This document shows positions 22,699-28,903 of a stretch of DNA of 30,436 nt, piece after piece. The notes under the pieces were generated by a model. That model was not told the DNA's origin. It saw only the letters and a program-made list of their open reading frames with translations, and did no database searches. Each line of letters begins with the position of its first letter. Within the stretch, counting starts at the first letter, position 1. A program made the translations under genes and the position numbers. Origin of the DNA: a virus; IMG/VR virus record IMGVR_UViG_3300010883_000265, positions 1 to 30,436 of that record, one strand, 5' to 3'.

Positions 22699-23288
22699 AT
22701 CGCCACCGCCAGGATTATGTCGATGAATACTCCAGAGAACGCCACGGCGTAGACCAGGTCTCTGTCGACATCGTGCTTGTTTTTGGCGATAACCCAGAAA
22801 GGAGGAAGTAGATACAGCCAACTGGCCACATCCGGATACTCAAACCAGGTCACGATGGGCTGCCTGGTGACCTTGTAGCTGTCTCCTGTCCTGACATCGC
22901 CCACCACATCCCAATCCGGATCCTTCTTGAGTTCCTCGAGCTTCTTCGCTGTCAGTTTCACGAAAAATGTGTCGAATTCCTTCCAGTGTGCCGGCTGCTT
23001 GATTCCAAATGGCTTCAAGACCCACCAGTAGAGCACCGATTCCACCCCACTGGCGCCGAGGATGATCAGTGCCACGGCCTGCTGCCAGCCGAACAGGTAC
23101 CAGAGGCCCACGGCCTGGTCCACCAGGAGAAATGCCAGCACAGACCGCCACGCGACTACCCCTGCGTCCTTCCAGAACCAGTGGAGGTCGGCCCACGCAT
23201 ACTTCGCCATCAGCCGGCCCTTCACGTTGGCATCGATACAGGCTATGAGGAGGATGCACAGTAAGGGTGAGAGGATAGATAGGATCAC
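22695..23288 (-). CDS. Multi-helix membrane protein
   Basis: This 197-residue protein starts at a GTG that overlaps the upstream stop (GTGA). It has hydrophobic segments near residues 1-20, 45-65, 68-92, 155-170 and 178-197, with a soluble loop of about 55 residues between the third and fourth (KLTAKKLEELKKDPDWD). It probably spans the inner membrane four to five times. The family is not recognised. Its neighbourhood (glycosyltransferase parts, anchored proteins) suggests an envelope function. Confidence 0.75.
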   Translation of the reverse strand: MILSILSPLLCILLIACIDANVKGRLMAKYAWADLHWFWKDAGVVAWRSVLAFLLVDQAVGLWYLFGWQQAVALIILGASGVESVLYWWVLKPFGIKQPAHWKEFDTFFVKLTAKKLEELKKDPDWDVVGDVRTGDSYKVTRQPIVTWFEYPDVASWLYLLPPFWVIAKNKHDVDRDLVYAVAFSGVFIDIILAVAI

Positions 23289-23494
23289 TTGGCTCTCCTT
23301 TTCGCTGGTGCTGGACGGTAGATGGTTATGAGGTTGATGAGTGGGCAGGTCTCAGGGAAGTCGGGGCCTGGGCAACTCTCTCCGTGTTGCGGTAAACGTT
23401 GTGGGTGTCCGCAGGCAGGGACGACTCTCGTCTTGGTAGCCATTATATGCTGGAGGAAGGGGCAATCATCCCTCCGTGTCACTCGTAGCAGCAT
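23285..23494 (-). CDS. Small basic Cys/His protein (69 aa)
   Basis: This 69-residue protein starts at 23494 after GGAGGAAGGAGAGGACG, overlapping the upstream gene by 29 bases. It has scattered Cys and His (CPFLQH, ACGHPQRLPQHGESC, PETC), which may bind zinc, and a basic end (RPAPAKRRAK). Its stop overlaps the GTG start of the next gene. The same region is coding in the frame of the upstream gene only for 29 bases, so this frame is the likely one here. Confidence 0.65.
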   Translation of the reverse strand: MLLRVTRRDDCPFLQHIMATKTRVVPACGHPQRLPQHGESCPGPDFPETCPLINLITIYRPAPAKRRAK

Positions 23495-23897
23495 CGTCCT
23501 CTCCTTCCTCCTTGTTCTCCCACGCCTCTGTCTCTTCGTCTGCTTTGGCCTGCAGGGCCTCTTCCTCTGCCTGCATCTTCTCGTAGGCATCCCTCTGACC
23601 CAGGCTGCTGGTCAGCGAGGCGTCGATCGCCATAAGCAATTCAGACCTGAAGTTCGGGTTCTGAACCAGCCCGTTGGCGAAGAGGTTGACGAGATCCGGC
23701 GTGTTGCGCTTCCCAACTGATGTTACTGCACCGGAAAGGTTGTGTTCTTGGTGGTTGAAGATGAGCAGATACTGCCCCCCCATCCTCTTCAGGGTCTTTA
23801 CGACTTCCTGTGCCTGCACTTTGTATGCGGCTTCCCCAGGCGTCAGGCTATTTTCGGCGCCATCGCCAATAGGTTCTCCGTTAATGCCGTATAACAT
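23466..23897 (-). CDS. Hypothetical protein (143 aa) with acidic tail
   Basis: The start at 23897 follows a very strong AAAGAGGAGGAGGAG and overlaps the end of the previous gene in another frame. The first 100 residues are soluble with mixed structure (TPGEAAYKVQAQEVVKTLKR, QYLLIFNHQEHN). The last 35 are an extremely acidic low-complexity tail (EEGEDDAATSDTEG). No family is recognised. Confidence 0.75.
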   Translation of the reverse strand: MLYGINGEPIGDGAENSLTPGEAAYKVQAQEVVKTLKRMGGQYLLIFNHQEHNLSGAVTSVGKRNTPDLVNLFANGLVQNPNFRSELLMAIDASLTSSLGQRDAYEKMQAEEEALQAKADEETEAWENKEEGEDDAATSDTEG

Positions 23898-24330
23898 TCT
23901 CCTCCTCCTCTTTCTCCAGTTTACGCACAGCAATAGCCAGGGCTCTCACCCTGGCTTCTTCCTTCAGGTGCCTCGGGATGATATATCCCTGGTCTTCCAG
24001 ATCGAATATCTGCTTCAGTGTGGGCGTTTTGCCCAGGTCGAGGTACTTCATCTTCTTCAGGTGCGCCGCGATCTTGGTGTGGACACCCTCACCCTGCGCC
24101 TTCCTGTGGGCGAACCATATGTCCTCGAAATTCCCCATGGAGCCTTGGGGGAGGCGCTTCTCTTTCTTCGGCTCGAGCAGGATGAGCACGAGCAGGGTGA
24201 AAGCCCCGGCCAAGCCAATCCCTGCTACCTGGACCCAGAACGCGGTTCTTTTCGAAAAGCCTTTTTGTCCCAAGCCACTTCGTGCATCAGCATTGTTTCG
24301 CACACTGGACACTCTTGGTATCTTCCCCAT
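23881..24330 (-). CDS. Membrane protein with one helix (up to 149 aa)
   Basis: The frame has a single hydrophobic segment (residues 31-53, FWVQVAGIGLAGAFTLLVLILL) followed by a soluble basic and helical part (AEDIWFAH-like region, then HLKKMKYLDLGKTPTLKQIF). If the first ATG (24330) is used, the gene overlaps the upstream zinc-ribbon gene by 106 bases in another frame, which is more than usual here. A start inside the overlap, for example a GTG near 24310, or a TTG just before the membrane helix, is possible. The function is unknown. Confidence 0.6.
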   Translation of the reverse strand: MGKIPRVSSVRNNADARSGLGQKGFSKRTAFWVQVAGIGLAGAFTLLVLILLEPKKEKRLPQGSMGNFEDIWFAHRKAQGEGVHTKIAAHLKKMKYLDLGKTPTLKQIFDLEDQGYIIPRHLKEEARVRALAIAVRKLEKEEEENVIRH

Positions 24331-24473
24331 TCTCTCACGACCCCCGGAAAAAATGTCTGGTTCCAGTTACACTTCGAGCAAGTCAGGCAGACCAGCCAGA
24401 CCCTATTCGTCTTCGTCGGCGGGTTCTCCTGGTGCTGCTTCGACGCGGTCTGTGTCGATTCGCTCGAGTTCAT
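24225..24473 (-). CDS. Small zinc-ribbon protein (82 aa)
   Basis: This 82-residue protein contains a zinc-ribbon pattern: CLTCSKC (about residues 40-46) and CPVCE (about 65-68), with Trp/Phe-rich spacing between them. The N-terminal 30 residues are polar, and the start at 24473 is preceded by AGGA. The start region overlaps the upstream gene by 71 bases, so a shorter form is possible. Small zinc-ribbons in phages often bind nucleic acid or host polymerase; nothing here is specific. Confidence 0.6.
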   Translation of the reverse strand: MNSSESTQTASKQHQENPPTKTNRVWLVCLTCSKCNWNQTFFPGVVREWGRYQECPVCETMLMHEVAWDKKAFRKEPRSGSR

Positions 24474-24720
24474 CAATCCTGGCCTTGGTGTGCAGTCTCT
24501 CTGCATTGGCGTTAATGCAGTCTTCTTCCTGTATCTCCAATGTTGCCCTCAACTCCTTCAGCCTTCTACTCGTGTAAGATGCTACCCGTTCCTTCGCCAT
24601 GCCGTGCCTCCTTATGAAATCGTCGTTCCTCTTTACAAAACCGCCGTAAACGGCCTCCCAATACGCATCATTGACTTCCTTTCCCCATTCCTCTCTGGGT
24701 GGGGTGGGTATGATCAGCAC
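24403..24720 (-). CDS. Helical hypothetical protein (105 aa), GTG start
   Basis: I choose the GTG at 24720 because AAAGGA lies six bases before it; a longer version from the ATG at 24768 would begin inside the tRNA-like structure. The protein starts with VLIIPTPPREEW, then is highly helical with charged residues (RRLKELRATLEIQEEDC), ending in an acidic tail (EPADEDE). It is the first gene after the candidate promoter and the tRNA-like element. The family is not recognised. Confidence 0.7.
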   Translation of the reverse strand: MLIIPTPPREEWGKEVNDAYWEAVYGGFVKRNDDFIRRHGMAKERVASYTSRRLKELRATLEIQEEDCINANAERLHTKARIDELERIDTDRVEAAPGEPADEDE

Positions 24721-24736
24721 ATCGAATCCTTTTGCT

Positions 24737-24802
24737 TGGCGAGGGAGTTGTGGATTCGAACCACTCATAAGGCGCGACCTTACTTACCGTATCTCCCTCG
24801 CC
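24737..24802 (-). other. tRNA-like structure (degenerate or D-arm-less)
   Basis: On the minus strand a perfect 9-bp outer helix (GGCGAGGGA with TCCCTCGCC) encloses a canonical T-loop TTCGAAT flanked by GTGG/CCAC and a stem-loop GTAAG-GTCGCGC-CTTAT whose 7-nt loop has U33 and would read CGC as anticodon. The D-arm is only about ten bases and the T-stem is imperfect, so it is not a normal tRNA; the total length is 66 nt. It may be a decayed tRNA, a truncated functional one, or a tRNA-like element. No CCA follows (A, then AGC). Confidence 0.45.
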
Positions 24803-24892
24803 GTTTCCATAGTAGTTTAGCACGGAGCAGACGAATACTTGGGTGGGTCAAGCCCAACATCTGCCCCGCGCATCGTATTTAACTCACAGTGG

Positions 24893-24921
24893 AATATAAC
24901 CTTGGGCGCATGTTGCATCAA
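24893..24921 (-). promoter_or_regulatory. Candidate promoter before the small-gene block
   Basis: On the minus strand TTGATG (24921-24916), a spacer of exactly 17 bases, and TATATT (24898-24893) match the -35 and -10 boxes at 4/6 and 5/6. It lies in a 139-base gene-free gap, before the tRNA-like element and the long chain of small genes, so it could drive that block. It is motif evidence only. Confidence 0.45.
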
Positions 24922-24941
24922 GGGTAATCTGACGCCTATTT

Positions 24942-25208
24942 TCAACCCCCTGCGAATTTCCTCAACAGGGCAATGGCTGTGTTGAGTTCGTCCCTTTGCG
25001 ACTCGAGGTATTGGATGATGTCCGGAAAGGCGCTCCTGTCCATCCCAGAGGCCTCTGGGAGGCCGTGGTGTTGGGTGGGCGCAGGAGGCATCGGAGGCAA
25101 CGGCTCCTGTGCAGTGGCAGGCGGGGAAGAGTTGGAGGGGTTCTTGTCTGGACCTTTTGCGGGAGGAACGTCTTTCGGGGGGCCCTTGCCCCCTCGTAGA
25201 ATAGCCAT
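24942..25208 (-). CDS. Pro-rich small protein with C-terminal helix (88 aa)
   Basis: The start at 25208 follows AAAAGGAGTAGGGT, whose GGAG lies in the last codons of the gene before. The first 50 residues are Pro/Ala/Lys-rich and probably disordered (GPPKDVPPAKGPDK, PLPPMPPAPT). The last 35 form an amphipathic helix (FPDIIQYLESQRDELNTAIA). It looks like a linker or adaptor protein; the family is unknown. Confidence 0.7.
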   Translation of the reverse strand: MAILRGGKGPPKDVPPAKGPDKNPSNSSPPATAQEPLPPMPPAPTQHHGLPEASGMDRSAFPDIIQYLESQRDELNTAIALLRKFAGG

Positions 25209-25211
25209 ACC

Positions 25212-25769
25212 CTACTCCTTTTTCATGTCCCGGTATCGCTGAAGATACCAGATGGCTTTGTTGATGTCCTGTGCCTCTGTGCCTTTGTGCCGGCAACGGG
25301 CGATGTATTTGACTGCGTTGGCGAGGTGATACGGGAGATCCTGGTCCTCGATGAAGTCTATGACCTCGATCTTCCCTGTGGTGTAGTGGGGAGGATGGTT
25401 GACCAGGTCGAGCTTCCTCCTGGCGATGGTCGACCTTAAGCTCGGGCCGTTTTCATGTGGCATCTCACCTCTCTGTACCTGTGCGCCCTGTGGTACGCGA
25501 CTGCCACAGTCGACACATCTCCGCTCGGTATCCATTTTCGGCAAATTGCACCAGCAGGGGAACTCTGTGCTCTCCAGTTCGTCCAGCGAGACCTTCAATG
25601 CCTTGGCGATCCGCTCCCTGTTCTTCTTGTGCGGAGTGCAGTCCCTCTTCTCCCACCTGGAGATCGTAGCGGCGAACTCTACTGGCTCCATCTTGTCAGC
25701 CAACGCCTTCTGTGTCAATCCTCGTGCCTTACGTAAAGCCTTCATCCGTAACCCGAACGGAAAACCCAT
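25212..25769 (-). CDS. XRE helix-turn-helix / Cys4 / DUF3310 fusion protein
   Basis: The 185-residue protein has three parts. Residues 5-68 are an XRE-type helix-turn-helix (GLTQKALADKMEPVEFAATISRWE). Cys72, Cys74, Cys85 and Cys88 form a likely zinc knuckle. Residues 122-181 match DUF3310, a phage domain of unknown function that is normally a stand-alone protein (VNHPPHYTTGKIEVIDFIE, then NAVKYIARCRHKG and DINKAIWYLQRYRD). The ATG at 25769 is chosen because AGGAGG lies five bases before it. It follows the PP-loop gene after 32 bases. It may be a regulator that senses the DUF3310 ligand, but that is inference. Confidence 0.85.
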   Translation of the reverse strand: MGFPFGLRMKALRKARGLTQKALADKMEPVEFAATISRWEKRDCTPHKKNRERIAKALKVSLDELESTEFPCWCNLPKMDTERRCVDCGSRVPQGAQVQRGEMPHENGPSLRSTIARRKLDLVNHPPHYTTGKIEVIDFIEDQDLPYHLANAVKYIARCRHKGTEAQDINKAIWYLQRYRDMKKE

Positions 25770-25801
25770 GCTGCCTCCTATCGTTTTTGTGCGAAACTCT
25801 T

Positions 25802-26575
25802 TTACACATCTACCGCACAACCACATCCACCCCATTCGTGGACATCGAACTCCAGCTGTGCCTCCATATTCTCACGGAATTCACGCAGGGACATCGCCCT
25901 TACCTTCCCTCCGGTCCTGTCGCGCAAGATACTGTAGTCACCGATCCGTTTCCGCAAGGCTTCTTCCTGTTCTTCGTGCCACGCATAACGCTCTGGCATT
26001 ACCCTGAGAAGGTGTGCGAAATGGGCTTGGCCAGCTTTTATGCAAAATCCCCCACAGTTGTTGTGAGGGAATCCCATTGCATAGAGGCGAGGCGGCGCGA
26101 TGCCTTCCGATACCAACCACTCGATCATCTGGGTCTTGGTCAGATATGGCTTTTCGGCCATAGGTGCCTCGTATCTCCACGGGGCACATCGGTCGTTTAT
26201 CCTGTCCACCCTGTGCTGTTCGTCCCACGACAGACCCAGGTAGATGGTCGAATCCTCCTGTGAGCAATTCGCATTTCTCCACTTATCCAACAATTCCCTC
26301 TTCAGGATCCTGCTACACATATCTGCTCTTGTGTTGGCGATGTAGTTGTTGTCCTGCATCACTTCCCACGGGTTGCGGCCATCGGCTATCCGGATCAGTT
26401 CAGACCCCACATTCTCGGCACCTTCTTCCAGGAACCTGTACAGGTCTTCGTCCTCCATATTCGTGTCTGAGAACAACAGCACGACATTCTCCGGACCTTC
26501 CTTCTCTGCTACCCGTTTAGCTGCGGCCCACGAACATATGCCACCCGAAAACATCACTACGTGCTTGTGCCCCAT
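25802..26575 (-). CDS. PP-loop (PAPS reductase / adenine nucleotide alpha-hydrolase-like) protein
   Basis: This 257-residue protein has the PP-loop SGGICSW (residues 10-16), a variant of SGGxDS in which Cys-Ser replaces Asp-Ser, then a strand VVLLFSDTNMEDED (32-44) as in phage PAPS-reductase-like proteins. A Cys motif NNCGGFCIKAGQ lies at 172-183 and a C-terminal GGCGC at 249-253, typical of this phage family. Related enzymes activate adenylated or sulfur-bearing substrates (PAPS reductase, DndC, tRNA thiolases). The true substrate is unknown. The start follows GAGGT by six bases and lies three bases after the terminase stop. It has neighbours in DNA modification, but no other dnd-like gene is visible. 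Confidence 0.8.
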   Translation of the reverse strand: MGHKHVVMFSGGICSWAAAKRVAEKEGPENVVLLFSDTNMEDEDLYRFLEEGAENVGSELIRIADGRNPWEVMQDNNYIANTRADMCSRILKRELLDKWRNANCSQEDSTIYLGLSWDEQHRVDRINDRCAPWRYEAPMAEKPYLTKTQMIEWLVSEGIAPPRLYAMGFPHNNCGGFCIKAGQAHFAHLLRVMPERYAWHEEQEEALRKRIGDYSILRDRTGGKVRAMSLREFRENMEAQLEFDVHEWGGCGCAVDV

Positions 26576-26578
26576 TTT

Positions 26579-28438
26579 TTACCTCAACCCGTGTGTCCTG
26601 TGGTCTACCGGTCCCGAGTGTTCTCTCATTCCGTATGTCCTCGGGTCTGCTGCTGGTGGCGCCTGCGACTCGTCCACGCTGGCGTCGTAGTCGTGGTAGT
26701 CGATCACAGGTTCTGGAGGAATATACGCTGGCGGGAGCATTCTATCAAGGTGTGCGAGTATGCACCTGGAGGCCGTGCGGTCCATACCGTTGAGTTTCGG
26801 TGCTCCCGAGGCTTCGCGTGTCACGTTCATGATCTCTGTCCAGGCTTCCTCGTCGTGGTCCTCCCACCCTTTCCTCAGAACAACGTCGATAAGGGCCGTG
26901 ACCGCATCGTGCCGGTTCATCGCCTTCCATCCCCATTTTCCGAAATCGGTCTCTGTGACGATCTGCCCAGGAGACCTCTTGTGCTTCGCCCAGACGTAGT
27001 CGCCTCCCACCAGCTGTAGCATCCTGGTGATGGTCGCGTCTCCTACCCCATCGAGTTCTACAGCTATCTGGCAGTTGTACCACATAGCCAGCTTTGCCAG
27101 GGAGTCTCCAAACATTGTCGCAGAGGACAGTTCGTGCCAAGAAGCGGAGATGTTGCTGCCCCACCTGTTGAGGATCGTGGCATCGTTTGAGTCTCCACCT
27201 TCGACCCCTTTGGCGATGTCAGAAGCGCCGGCGTAGCCGTTGTCTACACTGTCCATCCTCTTCGAAGGGAATTCCCATACCCTCAAAGAGCCCTGTGGGT
27301 CTTCGACGAAGCCTACCTCGAGAGCCTCTCTGTTCTGGCAGAAGCCCCGGAGGTCGAGGATGGGTTTGACGTTCCACTCGAGACGCCCGATCGCTGGTGG
27401 GGTCTGCTTGTTGCTCTCGATCGCCGCCAGCCGCGCTACCCTGCACTTGTCCATATCGAATACGCGCATACCTTCGACCTTCAGGAAGGCTTCGGAGGGA
27501 TCGGAGGGATAGTCCTGTCGGAAGAAATCCACATCTCCCCCACATTCGGTCTGGATGGTGTACCTCCTCCAGGCCAGCTGCTCCACTGACAGGCCATAGG
27601 CCTTCATCAGCCCCTGCTCTTCTGCCAGGAATCCCTTGTTCCACGTGTCTTCCTCCGGATACATCAGCCTGTTGAATCGCCTGTCTTCCTGCTCTATGTG
27701 GTAGTGTGGGTGGTCCTGCCAGCCCATAAACAGCCCCATCCACTCGCTGTTTCCTGAAGCGGCTAAAGTCCACTGGTCAAAAAAATACTGCCCATCGCCT
27801 AATTGGCCGTTGGCAGTCGATTCCTCTATCACTCCAGCATATTTGGCGGCAGGCATCACCGAATCCATCGCGCTCTTGGCCCCTCGAGCCTTGGCCACCT
27901 CTGTGGCGTGTACGAGCATCAAGGTGGAAGAGGAGCCTGCGTAGTCGTTCAGGATGTCGAAGGTGAATTGGTAGTCGTTCTCGAGCTTCAGTTCCGATGG
28001 GCGCCGCTTGTTGATTGCCTCGATGTCTCCAGATACCCAATTGTTGCGGTATCTGTCCATCATATCGAAACACTCGAACTTCACCCTCTGGTCGTTGGTG
28101 AGGATGTAACACTGGCCTGGAGTCGGACTGTGGGAGCCTACATCGAAGTTACGTGCCTGGATGATGGTGGTGCAGCGCATACGTCTGGGTTTGAGGATAA
28201 CGAGTCGGACAAAGCCTGTCCTCGCCTCAGAAGCCTCTATGGCGTCCAGGATCCTATGCTGCTGTGGCTCGATGACGAGCGGCTGTATCCCCTGTGACTC
28301 GGTGAGGATCATACAATTCTGCTCTATCCTCTCCCGGTAGGGGATCTCCCTGTCAGACTTCGTCGCCTGTGGAGCCTCGCCCTTGAGCGTTTGCGATGGC
28401 ATCCAAAGCTCGGAATACTTTGTCTGCGTGGACACCAT
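26579..28438 (-). CDS. terL: Terminase large subunit
   Basis: The two-domain packaging motor is recognisable. ATPase: a Walker-A-like LKPRRMRCTT (near residues 82-91, lacking the usual Gly), a Walker B region LMLVHATEVAKA (near 174) and the coupling motif EESTANG (near 205). Nuclease: GASDIAKGVEGGDSNDATI (near 404-422) and AVELDGVGDATI (near 459) supply the acidic metal ligands of the RNase-H-like fold. It cuts and pumps DNA through the portal. The start is uncertain: I take the ATG at 28438 with AAGGTGG ten bases upstream; 28402 is an alternative. It overlaps the small subunit gene by about 86 bases. The C-terminal 40 residues are Pro/His-rich and not conserved. Confidence 0.9.
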   Translation of the reverse strand: MVSTQTKYSELWMPSQTLKGEAPQATKSDREIPYRERIEQNCMILTESQGIQPLVIEPQQHRILDAIEASEARTGFVRLVILKPRRMRCTTIIQARNFDVGSHSPTPGQCYILTNDQRVKFECFDMMDRYRNNWVSGDIEAINKRRPSELKLENDYQFTFDILNDYAGSSSTLMLVHATEVAKARGAKSAMDSVMPAAKYAGVIEESTANGQLGDGQYFFDQWTLAASGNSEWMGLFMGWQDHPHYHIEQEDRRFNRLMYPEEDTWNKGFLAEEQGLMKAYGLSVEQLAWRRYTIQTECGGDVDFFRQDYPSDPSEAFLKVEGMRVFDMDKCRVARLAAIESNKQTPPAIGRLEWNVKPILDLRGFCQNREALEVGFVEDPQGSLRVWEFPSKRMDSVDNGYAGASDIAKGVEGGDSNDATILNRWGSNISASWHELSSATMFGDSLAKLAMWYNCQIAVELDGVGDATITRMLQLVGGDYVWAKHKRSPGQIVTETDFGKWGWKAMNRHDAVTALIDVVLRKGWEDHDEEAWTEIMNVTREASGAPKLNGMDRTASRCILAHLDRMLPPAYIPPEPVIDYHDYDASVDESQAPPAADPRTYGMREHSGPVDHRTHGLR

Positions 28439-28754
28439 CGAAGATGGCCACCTTGTCAGGGTCTTGCTTTCGGAACCAGGCCTCATCCTCTGAATACTCC
28501 AAATGTTTCGTCCAGGCTACAAATGCCGCCCGGAGATAGTTGTCTACCAGGACACTGAATTCTTCATCCTTTTTGACTATGACATTATTTCGGACAGTTC
28601 CTTCCAGATTTGCGCCAAGGTCTTTGGCCTTTCTTACCCACCTACCCACCGTTCGCACTGATACCTTCAGCTTTTCTGCCACTTGTCCTATTGTGGCACC
28701 CTCTTCTATGAGTATGACAGCCTGTGCCATTCTTTGGGCAGCGGTATTGGACAT
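28353..28754 (-). CDS. terS: Terminase small subunit (helix-turn-helix)
   Basis: This 133-residue protein has an N-terminal helix-turn-helix (residues 8-45; GATIGQVAEKLKVSVRTVGRWVRKA) and a helical oligomerisation part (SVLVDNYLRAAFVAWTKHLEYSEDEAW). This is the usual plan of small terminase subunits, which bind the packaging site and form a ring. It lies directly before the large subunit. The start ATG overlaps the upstream TGA by one base (TGATG) and has AAGGGGAAG before it. Other HTH regulators would look similar, but the position makes terS most likely. Confidence 0.75.
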   Translation of the reverse strand: MSNTAAQRMAQAVILIEEGATIGQVAEKLKVSVRTVGRWVRKAKDLGANLEGTVRNNVIVKKDEEFSVLVDNYLRAAFVAWTKHLEYSEDEAWFRKQDPDKVAIFDGVHADKVFRALDAIANAQGRGSTGDEV

Positions 28755-28903
28755 CACTTCCCCTTGTTCTTCTTGCGCTTGTTCCTGGCTCTCCGTGCAT
28801 CGTCTGGAGTCTCGGGTGTGTGTCCATCCCACTTGAAGTTGTTACGGAAGCAGCCTGCCCCTGCGCCTACTGCTATCATGAACTCTACGAATCCACCTCT
28901 CAT
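28754..28903 (-). CDS. Small basic protein (49 aa)
   Basis: This 49-residue protein starts with an ATG overlapping the methyltransferase stop (ATGA) and ends one base into the terS start. It has a short Gly/Ala-rich hydrophobic part (FVEFMIAVGAGAGCF) and a strongly basic C-terminus (RRARNKRKKNKGK). It may bind DNA or the membrane. The family is not recognised. Confidence 0.7.
   Translation of the reverse strand: MRGGFVEFMIAVGAGAGCFRNNFKWDGHTPETPDDARRARNKRKKNKGK

Noticed and set aside
23674-24882. 402-codon plus-strand open frame
   Set aside because: It lies antisense to several small genes with coupled starts and ribosome-binding sites; its product shows no domain and its start lacks a Shine-Dalgarno sequence.
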